Of a stretch of DNA of 64,000 nucleotides, positions 1-8,873 are shown piece after piece. This stretch comes from GCA-2731375 sp002731375 (GTDB taxonomy: Bacteria > Pseudomonadota > Alphaproteobacteria > GCA-2731375). The stretch spans positions 1-64,000 of the forward strand of contig JASMDX010000059.1 of the NCBI GenBank assembly GCA_030752605.1. Reading direction: 5' to 3'. The translations under genes were made by a program, and so were the position numbers. Every line of letters starts with the position of its first letter. The first letter of the stretch is position 1. The notes beneath the pieces are model-generated. The model had not been told where the DNA came from and searched no databases. It worked only from the letters and a program-made list of their open reading frames with translations.

Positions 1-94
1 CGTGGTGTTGCCTCACATCGATTGGCACATGCCGGCTGAAGTAGTAAACGCCACGCTTAAGATACAGATAACGGCCACAGTTTTTGTCTACCAT
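1..94 (-). CDS. Tyrosine recombinase (integrase), N-terminal fragment cut by the window edge
   Basis: Reading leftward from the ATG at 92-94 gives MVDKNCGRYLYLKRGVYYFS followed by RHVPIDVRQHH. This is the pattern at the N-terminus of many proteobacterial phage-type integrases (a DUF6538-like arm-binding start: YLxLKxGxYYFxRxVP). The remaining part, including the catalytic domain, lies beyond base 1. The 11-bp unit TTTTGTCTACC occurs twice just at the start (82-92 and 94-104), so the exact start codon is uncertain and an upstream in-frame TTG is possible. The gene points away from the truncated MATE gene that begins about 55 bp to its right, suggesting that this is the edge of an integrated element. 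The family call rests on about 31 residues only. Confidence 0.6.
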   Translation of the reverse strand, partial: MVDKNCGRYLYLKRGVYYFSRHVPIDVRQHH

Positions 95-149
95 TTTGTC
101 TACCCCAACGGCACGCAAAAGAAAATGTGTATGCACGCCAATGGGTTAA

Positions 150-1268
150 ATTGATTACGGTGGTGTGATTGGTGCCGACGACATGCCTCAGGCGAATGCG
201 GTTCTACGATTGGCAATTTTGTTTGCACTGGTTATCGGTGGCTTGAATGGGTTGTTGCTTATCCTGTTCGGCCGGCAGATTTTTATTGCGATGGGGGGCG
301 ATGGCGCGATTTTGCAGTTCGCTGAAGAATATTCGGCCGTTTTGTTTCCGGGCATCGTCCTATTATGGCTGACCAACATGGCGGCCGCCGCGATGCGTGG
401 TACCGGGCACATGATCCAGCCTGCCATCGGGCTTGCCCTGGTGGTCGTGGTTCATTTCGCCCTGGTCGCAGGTCAGCGCGCAATGGGCTATCCATTGGGC
501 GTAGTCGGTGGGGCTTGGGCACTCATTGGGGCCTTTAGCGCTGGATTAGTTTATTTCGTGGTTGTGCTGGCCCGACCCGGACGCGCCATTCGCCTGACCC
601 TGCGCGGCTGGACCGGAAGGATTGGAGGCAGGCGGATTCTGGGGGTGGGCCTGCTGGCGGGGTCTCAGTCGTTCCTGACGATCATCTATACGATGTTGGC
701 CGCCGCTGTTTTTGCCCGGATGGGCGCAGACTGGCTGGCCGGATACGGAATTGGAGCACGCCTGGAGATGTTCGTCGTACCGTTCGTCTTCGGGATCGGT
801 GGCGCCTCTATGGTTGCGACCGGGACGTTGCTGGGCGCAGGCCGTCGGGCGGATGCGATCCGGATGGGCTGGATGGCGGCCTATTGGGCGGCGGCGATTC
901 TGGGGGTAGTCGGCACGGTATTGGCGATCTGGCCTGGTCTTTGGACGGGGATGTTCACTGATGATCCAGCGATCCAGGCCGCGGCAGCGGCCTACCTGCT
1001 GCGGATTGGCCCGCTCTACGCCTTCTTTGCCCTGGGGCTCTGCCTCTATCTTGCCAGCCAGGGGATGGAAACGCTGACCGTGCCGGTGATCGGCGCCATC
1101 CTGCGATTATTAGTAGTGGCCGCCGGCTTTGGCGTTCTGTCGCTTGCTGATGCGCTGACGCCCGAGAACGCCCTGATCGTCATCGCGATCTCGATGGCCA
1201 TCTATGGCGGCTCGGTAGCGTTGGGCCTGCGCGCCGGCCATGGTCTCTCAAGCGGTACGAGTAGGTAA
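150..1268 (+). pseudogene. MATE-family efflux transporter, 5'-truncated
   Basis: The product resembles the multidrug and toxin extrusion family, integral membrane antiporters of about 450 residues with 12 helices. Here only about 370 codons are open. The frame closes at a TAA at 147-149, and the first residues (IDYGGVIGADDMPQANAVLR) correspond to the loop after helix 2 of intact MATE proteins, so about 90-100 N-terminal residues are missing. A GTG at 165 could start translation, but there is no good ribosome-binding site and the product would lack two helices. The remainder is hydrophobic throughout and intact to the stop at 1266-1268. A recombinase fragment lies immediately upstream, so loss of the 5' end by integration is the likely cause. 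It is probably non-functional. Confidence 0.65.
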
Positions 1269-1476
1269 GAGCGTAATGGCGCGAATGGCGGCCAAAGTTG
1301 TCTTCACTACGGGCGGCGGCTTTGGGCGCCTGAGAACGGCCCAGGGGCCCGGCCCACGGACACTGGAAGGCAAGGCGCGGGCCGGCGGCATGGACATCCC
1401 AAACTGGCCCCGGCGAACCGCTATATCCGCAGGCTCATAATTGGTTATACTCGTCCCCAATATGTTGGGGGTGAGG

Positions 1477-2910
1477 ATGACAGCGCACGACGTTCGGCAT
1501 GAGAATGGGCGAGACGATGATCTGACCGTTACCGGTATGGCGCCGGCGACGCGCCGCGCCCAGTATAGCTGGGCCCTGTTCGATTGGGCTAACCAGCCCT
1601 ATTTCACCCTGGTCACGACCTTTATTTTCGCGCCCTATTTCACCTCGCATGTGGTCGGCAACGCCATTCGTGGGCAAGAGCTGTGGGGCTATGGTCAGGC
1701 CGCAGCGGGGTTGTGCATTGCACTGCTTAGCCCGGTGATGGGTGCCATGGCGGACGCCAGCGGGCGGCGTAAGCCGTGGATACTCGGGTTTCAGGCGTTG
1801 TGCGTGGTTGCTTGCGCCGGTCTGTGGCTGGCCCTGCCGGGCGCCGCCGACAGGGACCTGATGCTGATATTGGGGTTGATTGTGCTGGCCAGCGTGGGCG
1901 CGGAATTCGCCACCGTGTTCAACAATGCCATGCTGCCGGGTCTGGTGTCCCGGGCCCGCCTGGGCCGCCTGTCCGGTTATGCCTGGGCCCTGGGATATTT
2001 GGGTGGGTTGGTTTCCCTGGGTTTTGTGCTGGGTGGTTTCAGCCTGCCGGAGGTACCCTTGTTTGGCCTCGACAAGGCGAGCCATGAACATGACCGCATG
2101 GTCGGGCCATTATCGGCGATATGGATGGTGATCTTCATCGTGCCGCTGCTGATTTTCACGCCCGACGCCCCGCCCAGTGGATTGAGCCCCGCCAAGGCGG
2201 CGCGCCAAGGCTTGCGTCAGTTGGGGGGGACGTTGAAATCTCTGCGCCATTACCGCAATGTCATGCTGTTTCTGATCGCGCGGATGATCTACTTCGACGG
2301 TCTGTCCGCGATCTTTGCCTTTGGCGGTATTTATGCGGCCGGAATTTTTGGCTGGAGCACGACCAACCTTGGTGTGTTCGGGATTATCCTGATCATCTTT
2401 GCAGCTCTTGGCGCCATGGTGGGCGGTTGGCTGGATGACCGCATCGGCTCGAAACGGACGATACTGCTGGCTGTAGCCGGCTTGATCATTGCCACCCTGG
2501 GCATCGTTTCCATCACGGTGGATGGCCTGGGAACCGAAGGGCGCCAGGATACTGTGCTGTACTTCATCCAATATCAGGTAGTCGCCTCGGGGGAAGGGAT
2601 GTTCACCACCCGGGCTGAGCAGATCTTCCTGCTCTTTGGCATTATGGTCGGTATGTTCGGCGGCCCGGCCCAGGCCGCTTCCCGCACCATGGTCTCGCGC
2701 CTGGTGCCGGTGGAGAAGATCGGCGAGTTCTACGGCCTTTACGCCCTGTCGGGCAAGGCCACCGCCTTCATCGCACCCCTGGTAGTCGCCCTGATCACCG
2801 GTATGTTGCAAAGCCAGCGGGCGGGTATTGCTGCCATCGTGGTATTTCTGGCCCTGGGCCTATTGCTGATGCTGCCCGTGCGCGAGGAGCGCGCCAAACG
2901 TCCCTCCTAG
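1477..2910 (+). CDS. MFS transporter, UMF1/Atg22-like family
   Basis: This is a polytopic inner-membrane protein of 477 residues from the ATG at 1477. The near-N-terminal motif WALFDWANQPYF (residues 32-43) is the hallmark of the UMF1 group of the major facilitator superfamily, which is related to vacuolar amino-acid effluxer Atg22. The motif MADASGRRKPW marks the loop after helix 2, and about 12 hydrophobic segments follow. The substrate cannot be told from sequence; bacterial members are uncharacterised permeases. The start at 1477 has a GA-rich stretch directly before it with poor spacing, and the ATG at 1537 (MAPATRR) is an alternative. The stop codon overlaps that of purH on the other strand by 4 nt, so the two genes converge without an intergenic terminator. 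Confidence 0.8.
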   Translation: MTAHDVRHENGRDDDLTVTGMAPATRRAQYSWALFDWANQPYFTLVTTFIFAPYFTSHVVGNAIRGQELWGYGQAAAGLCIALLSPVMGAMADASGRRKPWILGFQALCVVACAGLWLALPGAADRDLMLILGLIVLASVGAEFATVFNNAMLPGLVSRARLGRLSGYAWALGYLGGLVSLGFVLGGFSLPEVPLFGLDKASHEHDRMVGPLSAIWMVIFIVPLLIFTPDAPPSGLSPAKAARQGLRQLGGTLKSLRHYRNVMLFLIARMIYFDGLSAIFAFGGIYAAGIFGWSTTNLGVFGIILIIFAALGAMVGGWLDDRIGSKRTILLAVAGLIIATLGIVSITVDGLGTEGRQDTVLYFIQYQVVASGEGMFTTRAEQIFLLFGIMVGMFGGPAQAASRTMVSRLVPVEKIGEFYGLYALSGKATAFIAPLVVALITGMLQSQRAGIAAIVVFLALGLLLMLPVREERAKRPS

Positions 2911-4508
2911 TGGCGGAAGTGGCGCATGCCGGTCAGCACCATGGCCAGGCCGGCCTTGTCGGCGGCGGCGATGACATCCTTGTCGCGCATGGAGCCGCCC
3001 GGCTGGATCACCGCCGTCGCGCCAGCCTCGGCTGCCGCCAACAGTCCGTCGGCAAAGGGGAAGAACGCATCCGAGGCGACCACCGATCCCTTGGTCAAGG
3101 GCTCGAGTACACCCGCCGCCTCCGCCGCGTCTTCCGACTTGCGGGCCGCGATGCGGGCGGAGTCCACCCGGCTCATCTGGCCCGCGCCAATGCCCACCGT
3201 GGCGCCATCCTTGACGTAGATGATGGCGTTGGATTTGACATGTTTACAGATCCGGAAAGCCAGCAATAAATCAGCCATTTCCTGCGCGCTGGGCTGGCGT
3301 TTGGTCACTACCTCGACATCGCCGGCGCCAATGCGGCCGGCATCACGGGATTGCAGCAAATAGCCGCCAGCCAGGCTTTTCAGTGTCATGCCGCCGGCGC
3401 CGGCATCGGGCAGACCACCCGTCAACAGCAGACGCAGGTTCTTCTTGGCGCTGATCGCCGCGATGGCGGCCTCATCGGCAGCGGGCGCTATGATGACCTC
3501 GGTAAAGATCTCCACCATGGCTTCCGCCGCCTCGCCATCGAGGGTGCGGTTCATGGCAATGATGCCGCCAAAGGCACTAACTGGATCGCAGCGTAGGGCC
3601 TTTTGGTAGGCATCCAGCAAATCCGTCCCCACCGCGACGCCGCAGGGATTGGCATGTTTAATGATGGCGACGGCGGCTTCCTCCTGGTCGAATTCTCCGA
3701 CCAGCTCAAACGCTGCATCCGTGTCGTTCAGATTGTTATAGCTCAGCTCCTTACCCTGTAGCTGCCGCGCCGTGGCGACGCCGCGCCGGGCACTGCCGGA
3801 GGTGTAGAAGGCGGCGGCCTGATGGGGGTTTTCGCCATAGCGCAGATCTGATTGCTTTTCCACCGCCACTACCAGGCGGTTGGGGAAGGTCTCACCCTGC
3901 TGGCCCGCGAACCAGGTCGATATCGCCCCGTCATAGCTGCCGGTCCGGGCATAGGCCTTGGCTGCCAACCCTTGGCGCAAGGCGCAGTCTGTGGCGCCGT
4001 CGTTCGCCGCCATGGCTTCGATCACGCTGGCATAGTCGCCAGGAGCGGTCAGTACCGCCACATGGGCATGGTTCTTGGCCGCCGAACGGATCATGGCCGG
4101 CCCGCCAATGTCGATATTTTCGATGCAGGTCTCGAAATCCGCGCCCTTGGCTACCGTCGCCTCGAACGGATACAGGTTTACCGCCACCAAATCGATGGCG
4201 CCAATATCATGATCGGTCATGGCCTTGGCGTGTTCGAGATTGTCACGCAGCGCCAATATGCCGCCATGCACGGCCGGATGCAGGGTTTTGACCCGGCCGT
4301 CCATCATCTCTGGAAAGCCGGTATGGTCGCTGACTTCCTTGACCGGAATGCCGGCCTCGGCCAGGGCGCGGGCGGTGCCGCCCGTGGACACGATTTCAAC
4401 CCCGTAATCGGCCAGGGCGCGGCCAAATTCCAGCAGTCCGTCCTTGTCGGAAACGGAAATGAGGGCTCGTTTGATGACAACTAGATCGTTCGCCGGCGCT
4501 GTCGACAT
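2907..4508 (-). CDS. purH: Bifunctional AICAR formyltransferase / IMP cyclohydrolase
   Basis: PurH catalyses the last two steps of de novo IMP synthesis: formylation of AICAR with 10-formyl-THF, then ring closure. The 533-residue length is normal. The N-terminal MGS-like cyclohydrolase domain shows ALISVSDKDGLLEFG and VSTGGTARAL. The C-terminal transformylase domain shows LRYGENPHQAAAFY and the KHANPCGVA motif (about residue 285) that carries the catalytic Lys-His region, then RADSARIAARKSED-like conserved sequence near the end. It is cytosolic. It is transcribed alone here, converging on the UMF1 transporter, and uses a one-carbon folate cofactor, as do the methyltransferase genes at 49-57 kb. 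The start ATG at 4506-4508 gives the usual N-terminus. Confidence 0.97.
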   Translation of the reverse strand: MSTAPANDLVVIKRALISVSDKDGLLEFGRALADYGVEIVSTGGTARALAEAGIPVKEVSDHTGFPEMMDGRVKTLHPAVHGGILALRDNLEHAKAMTDHDIGAIDLVAVNLYPFEATVAKGADFETCIENIDIGGPAMIRSAAKNHAHVAVLTAPGDYASVIEAMAANDGATDCALRQGLAAKAYARTGSYDGAISTWFAGQQGETFPNRLVVAVEKQSDLRYGENPHQAAAFYTSGSARRGVATARQLQGKELSYNNLNDTDAAFELVGEFDQEEAAVAIIKHANPCGVAVGTDLLDAYQKALRCDPVSAFGGIIAMNRTLDGEAAEAMVEIFTEVIIAPAADEAAIAAISAKKNLRLLLTGGLPDAGAGGMTLKSLAGGYLLQSRDAGRIGAGDVEVVTKRQPSAQEMADLLLAFRICKHVKSNAIIYVKDGATVGIGAGQMSRVDSARIAARKSEDAAEAAGVLEPLTKGSVVASDAFFPFADGLLAAAEAGATAVIQPGGSMRDKDVIAAADKAGLAMVLTGMRHFRH

Positions 4509-4593
4509 CGTTTACTCCTGTCGCGGTAGGTACACTCTGAGAAATCTGACCGGCGCTATAGCATGGCTTGTTATGGCTGCCAAAGGGTCGGTA

Positions 4594-6540
4594 CTATTCC
4601 GCCTGCGCTGCGGCCTTCGGCGCCATGCGGCCGTTTGGGCTGGCCTGCATTTCGGGCACCAGGTGGCGAATCAGGGCAAGGGTCTGTTCCGTATCCCGTG
4701 CCGCCGCCGCACCGGCCAGTTTATCGACCTGTGCCGTCAGCAATTCATGGTCGATTACCCGCGGTGCTGCCAGATTGACACCGGCGAGATGGGTTGGCTG
4801 CGGTGCCTCGCCATCGTGTAGCAGTTCCTCGTACAGCTTTTCGCCGGGCCGCAGGCCGGTAAAGGCGATGGCAATATCGACATCCGGCGTCAGCCCGGCC
4901 AGGCGGATCATCTGCCGAGCCAGATCCAGAATGCGCACCGGTTTGCCCATGTCGAGGACAAAAATCTTGCCGCCTTCATCTCCCGTCGGCACGGCAGCGG
5001 TGGCTTGCAAGACCAACTCCACCGCTTCCCGCATGGTCATGAAATAGCGGGTAACTTCAGGGTCGGTCACGGTCAAGGGTCCGCCGCGGGCCAGCTGTCG
5101 TTGGAACAAAGGCACCACGGAGCCGGTGGAGCCTAGAACATTGCCGAAGCGTACTGTGACGAAGCGGCAAGCGGAGGATGACAGGCTCAAACCCTGGCAG
5201 ATCATTTCGGCGATACGTTTCGAGGCGCCCATGACGGAGGTTGGATTGACCGCCTTGTCGGTGGATATCTGCACCATCACCTTGACCTCCGCCGCAAGGC
5301 AGGCCCGCGCCACGTTGGCGGTGCCCATGACGTTGGTCAGCACCCCCTCGTTGGGGTTTTCCTCCACCATGGGCACGTGCTTGAAGGCGGCGGCATGAAA
5401 TACCAGATCGGGCTTTTCCCTGGCGAACACCACACCTAGGCGTCCGCCATCGCGGACATCGCCCAGGATGGCGCGGCGGGACAATTCCGGCCAGCTTTCT
5501 CCGAATTCCAGATCGATCCGGTAAAGCGCATGTTCGCCGTTATCCAATAGCGAAAGGTGCGCAGGGGCGTGAGCCGCGACCTGGCGCGCCAGTTCCGAGC
5601 CGATGGTGCCCCCCGCGCCCGTGATCAACACCCGCCGGCCCGAAATCAGGGCCCGCATGGCGTTGCGGTCCAACACTTGTTGCGGACGGCCCAGCAGATC
5701 CTCGACCTCCACCGGTTGCAGCTCCAGATTAGTATCTTTCCTGGCGCCGCTATGGAAATCAGTGATGCGGGGCATGCGCGAGAGGCTCAGGCCGAGGTTT
5801 TCCGCCACGTCAAGCAGACCGGCGATGGTGTCGCCGTCCAGTTGCGGCCAGGTTAGGATCATGCGCTGTGGTTTGCGCCCCTTGCGGGCCAGTTCCGTGA
5901 CGATGGCCTCGACTTCGTCCAGGCCGCCCAGTACGGTGACACCGCGGATATCCCGGCCGATGCGGCTGCGTTTGTGATCGACAATGCCGACCACGCGATA
6001 ACTGGCTACGCGGTCCCGCGCCATGCCGCGAATGAAGGCTTCCGCTTCATCATCTGCGCCGATCAACAGCACGGGCACCCTGCCGTCGTCGGTATGTTCG
6101 AACACTGCGCGCAGATCGCCGTCCTTGGAAAAGCGGTACAACAGGCGCGAGGCCGAGAGGAAGACCACCAGCATCGGCCAATTCAGGAACATCGCGCTGC
6201 GCGGAAAATTGGCCAGGCGGTCCAGTACGAACATCACCGGCAAATAGATCAGGATCGCCAGGGTCACCGCCTTGACGATGGCGATCAGGTCGGACAACGA
6301 GGCGTAATGCCAAATCCCCCGGTACAGGCCCATGCGCCAGAAAACCAAGGCGCAGATAACGGTGAAAATAGCCGTGCCATGCCACAGAAAAAAAAGATCT
6401 TGCGGCTTGCCATAGTTCTGATAACGGAACCAGACGGCCAGCTCGAAAGACAGTGCCGCCATGAAGACGTCGTGCACCGCCACCGTCGCGATGCGCCGGT
6501 TGATGCCTCTAATTCTCCGGGTAAGCCAACCCACGCTCAT
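4594..6540 (-). CDS. Membrane-anchored nucleotide-sugar 4,6-dehydratase/epimerase, FlaA1/WbpM/CapD family
   Basis: The 648-residue protein has four hydrophobic helices in the first 140 residues, a first Rossmann-like domain (about 150-290), and an SDR-type catalytic domain with GAGGTIG at 308-314. The catalytic region reads STDKA (from 426) and MGASK (437-441): Met replaces the usual Tyr, giving the Ser-Met-Lys set typical of WbpM/PglF-type UDP-GlcNAc 4,6-dehydratases. These start UDP-linked deoxy-amino-sugar synthesis for O-antigen, capsule or glycoprotein. The start at 6540 is chosen because its ATG overlaps the TGA of the upstream WecA-like gene (ATGA) and gives the canonical N-terminus; a longer open frame would run 110 bases into that gene. 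The two genes are therefore translationally coupled. Confidence 0.88.
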   Translation of the reverse strand: MSVGWLTRRIRGINRRIATVAVHDVFMAALSFELAVWFRYQNYGKPQDLFFLWHGTAIFTVICALVFWRMGLYRGIWHYASLSDLIAIVKAVTLAILIYLPVMFVLDRLANFPRSAMFLNWPMLVVFLSASRLLYRFSKDGDLRAVFEHTDDGRVPVLLIGADDEAEAFIRGMARDRVASYRVVGIVDHKRSRIGRDIRGVTVLGGLDEVEAIVTELARKGRKPQRMILTWPQLDGDTIAGLLDVAENLGLSLSRMPRITDFHSGARKDTNLELQPVEVEDLLGRPQQVLDRNAMRALISGRRVLITGAGGTIGSELARQVAAHAPAHLSLLDNGEHALYRIDLEFGESWPELSRRAILGDVRDGGRLGVVFAREKPDLVFHAAAFKHVPMVEENPNEGVLTNVMGTANVARACLAAEVKVMVQISTDKAVNPTSVMGASKRIAEMICQGLSLSSSACRFVTVRFGNVLGSTGSVVPLFQRQLARGGPLTVTDPEVTRYFMTMREAVELVLQATAAVPTGDEGGKIFVLDMGKPVRILDLARQMIRLAGLTPDVDIAIAFTGLRPGEKLYEELLHDGEAPQPTHLAGVNLAAPRVIDHELLTAQVDKLAGAAAARDTEQTLALIRHLVPEMQASPNGRMAPKAAAQAE

Positions 6541-7556
6541 TCCATTCCGTCTTGCGGTTTCATTCTGGCGAAACACCATAGCAGAAACGCCACCGTCCCG
6601 CCGCCCAGGATCAGGGCCAGCCATTGATTTCCGTCCAGTACGGTCCACAGGGCGATGGCAATCAACAACATATTGCAGGCCAGGATCATCAGCGCGATAC
6701 GGCTGTGGTCGCCGCAGGCCAGCGCGGCATGCTGATAGAAGTGGCTGCGGTGGGCCTGCCAGAATTTTTCACCCCGCACCATGCGGCGCAGCAAAGTCCA
6801 GGTGGCATCGGCCAGATAATACAGGCACAGCAACAGCGCCGGCAGCCAGTGCCCCGCCGCCGCCAGGGACAGCAGCAGCCAGCCCAATAGAAAGCCCAGG
6901 CCCACGCTGCCCACATCGCCAAGGAAAATCCTGGCCGGGCGCCAGTTTAAAAAGCCAAAGCCGATAACGGCGCCGGCGGCAATCGCCGAAAGGGGCCCCA
7001 GTTCGCCAGCCTGGCCGCTAATCTGGGTGATCAGCACGATGCCCAGCCCGATGCTGCCCCCTTCCACCGCCGTGATGCCGTCGATGCCGTCCATGAAATT
7101 GAACAAATTAAGGAACCACAGCCAGCAAAAGCCCGCCGCCAGGCGGTCCGCCGCGGGCGGCAGTAGACCCTGAAAGACCGGGCTGTCGGGCAATGCTAGG
7201 CAACCCAGGGCCACGGCCAGAAGCTGCATCATCAACCTTTGCAGGGTAGGCAGGCCGCGCAGATCGTCGAGAAAGGAAAATCCGGCCAGGCCGGCGGCCA
7301 GCAATGCAATAGTGGTGATATTGAACGAATCGCCCAGCTTCCCCGGCGCCAGCCAGGCCAGTGCGCACCAGGCCGCGATGATCACGGCCATCACGGCGAT
7401 GCCGCCGCCGCGCGGCACTGTGCCGGCGTGGCTGGAGCGTTCATTGGCATGATCCAGGATGGCGCGGACGGTCAGCAGGCGCAGTACTGCGCCCGTGGCC
7501 AAATAGGCCGAGATGCAGGCGCCGAGGCCCAGGCCGATATGGAGGCTCCAAGACAT
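6537..7556 (-). CDS. Polyprenyl-phosphate glycosyl-1-phosphate transferase, WecA/MraY family
   Basis: This integral membrane enzyme transfers a sugar-1-phosphate from a UDP-sugar to undecaprenyl phosphate and so primes a surface polysaccharide. The 339-residue sequence has about ten hydrophobic segments and the family motifs in order: VPRGGG near residue 50, FLDDLRG near 95, NLFNFMDGIDGI near 150, FLGDVGSVGLGF near 210 and HRSHFYQH near 270. It is shorter than MraY and lacks its peptidoglycan-specific context, so a WecA/WbpL-like role is more likely. It overlaps the next gene by ATGA, and with it forms a two-gene leftward operon. It diverges from the sulfoquinovose synthase gene across a 138-bp gap at 7557-7694. 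Confidence 0.88.
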   Translation of the reverse strand: MSWSLHIGLGLGACISAYLATGAVLRLLTVRAILDHANERSSHAGTVPRGGGIAVMAVIIAAWCALAWLAPGKLGDSFNITTIALLAAGLAGFSFLDDLRGLPTLQRLMMQLLAVALGCLALPDSPVFQGLLPPAADRLAAGFCWLWFLNLFNFMDGIDGITAVEGGSIGLGIVLITQISGQAGELGPLSAIAAGAVIGFGFLNWRPARIFLGDVGSVGLGFLLGWLLLSLAAAGHWLPALLLCLYYLADATWTLLRRMVRGEKFWQAHRSHFYQHAALACGDHSRIALMILACNMLLIAIALWTVLDGNQWLALILGGGTVAFLLWCFARMKPQDGME

Positions 7557-7694
7557 CGCTGCTTATAACCTTGATTGCGGCGTCTACACCAGTGCAAGCC
7601 TTGTCAGACCGCGGTGATAATGCTACTTCCCAGCCCGCGAAACCTTGCGGTTTCAAACTCATTTCATGTGCTAATATTCCAAGGCTTCAACCTC
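7557..7694. promoter_or_regulatory. Divergent promoter region between the two halves of the polysaccharide block
   Basis: This 138-bp gap separates the leftward WecA-like/FlaA1-like operon from the rightward sulfoquinovose synthase/dehydrogenase pair and must hold both promoters. It is more AT-rich on its right side (7650-7680). No clear -35/-10 pair or operator could be assigned by eye. Confidence 0.4.
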
Positions 7695-8873
7695 ATGAAA
7701 ATCCTTATTTTGGGCGGCGACGGTTATCTTGGCTGGCCCACCGCAATGCATTTCGCCGCCGTTGGCGACACGGTCTGGGTCGCGGACAACTTCGCCAAGC
7801 GCAAGTGGGAGCTTGAAGACGGGATCGAGCCGCTGCTGCCTATTTCCACCCTGCATCACCGGGTCCAGTACTGGAACGAAATGGAGGCTGGTGAGCCGAT
7901 CCGCATGAAAATCGGCGATCTGACTAATCACCGCTTTGTTTATAATCTGCTGCGCGAGACCCAGCCTGACGCCATCGTGCATTACGCCGAACAGCCCTCG
8001 GCGCCGTATTCCATGCAAAACCGCACGGCGGCGGTCATGACCCAGCAGAACAATGTCATCGGCAATCTGAATCTGATGTTCGCCATGCAGGCCCATTGCC
8101 CCGATGCCCATCTGATCAAGCTGGGCACCATGGGCGAATACGGCACGCCGAATATCGATATCGAGGAAGGCTGGCTGGAGGTCGAGCATAACGGGCGCAA
8201 GGACCGGGTGCTGTACCCGAAAAAGCCCGGCAGCTTTTATCACCTCTCGAAGGTGCATGATTCCCATAATATCGAATTCGCCTGCCGTATTTGGGGCATG
8301 CGGGCGACGGATCTGAACCAGGGCGTGGTCTATGGCATCGATACAAATCAGACCCAGTTGGCGGATGAGTTGCGGACCTCGTTCCATTATGATCATGTTT
8401 TCGGTACGGTGCTGAACCGCTTTCTGGTCCAGGCCGTGGCAGGTCTGCCCCTGACGGTCTATGGCACGGGCGGGCAGACGCGGGGCTTTTTGAATATCCG
8501 CGATACTTTGGCCTGCGTTGATATCGCCGCCCGCAATCCCGCTGACCGTGGCGATTTTCGGATCTTCAACCAATTCACCGAGCAATTCTCGGTATCCCAG
8601 CTGGCCGACATGGTTGTGGCCGCCGGCCAGCGCGCCGGGCTGTCCGTCGCGGTGGAAAATTTGCGAAACCCCCGGGTCGAGCAGGAAGAGCACTACTACA
8701 ATGCCAAGAACACCGCGCTGGCCGATCTTGGCTTGCGGCCGAACCTGCTGACGGACGAGGTGGTGGATGCCATGCTGGCCACGGTGCGCGGCCAGACGGG
8801 ACAGGTCGACCCCAGGATCATCGCGCCGCAGATCCGCTGGGCGGGTGGTGAAGTTACCGAGGGTGATTCCTAA
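7695..8873 (+). CDS. sqdB: UDP-sulfoquinovose synthase (SQD1/SqdB-like NAD-dependent SDR)
   Basis: The predicted reaction is conversion of UDP-glucose plus sulfite to UDP-sulfoquinovose. The 392-residue protein from the ATG at 7695 has GGDGYLG at 7-13 and conserved blocks of the plant SQD1 and cyanobacterial SqdB families: HYAEQPSAPYSM, LGTMGEYGTPNIDIEEG, SFYHLSKVHDSHNI, TDLNQGVVYG and NQFTEQFSV. Thr145, Tyr182 and Lys186 fall where the catalytic residues of Arabidopsis SQD1 lie. An upstream GTG/ATG would add about 40 unrelated residues, so the internal start is chosen. No SqdX/SQD2 lipid glycosyltransferase is visible nearby. The neighbours are polysaccharide genes, suggesting that the sulfosugar goes into a surface glycan, although a membrane lipid (SQDG) remains possible. 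Its stop overlaps the next start (TAATG). Confidence 0.92.
   Translation: MKILILGGDGYLGWPTAMHFAAVGDTVWVADNFAKRKWELEDGIEPLLPISTLHHRVQYWNEMEAGEPIRMKIGDLTNHRFVYNLLRETQPDAIVHYAEQPSAPYSMQNRTAAVMTQQNNVIGNLNLMFAMQAHCPDAHLIKLGTMGEYGTPNIDIEEGWLEVEHNGRKDRVLYPKKPGSFYHLSKVHDSHNIEFACRIWGMRATDLNQGVVYGIDTNQTQLADELRTSFHYDHVFGTVLNRFLVQAVAGLPLTVYGTGGQTRGFLNIRDTLACVDIAARNPADRGDFRIFNQFTEQFSVSQLADMVVAAGQRAGLSVAVENLRNPRVEQEEHYYNAKNTALADLGLRPNLLTDEVVDAMLATVRGQTGQVDPRIIAPQIRWAGGEVTEGDS

Noticed and set aside
1240..1440. 66-codon plus-strand frame between the MATE and UMF1 genes
   Set aside because: Starts inside the MATE gene with low-complexity Gly/Arg content and no family resemblance; a 170-bp intergenic gap is more likely.
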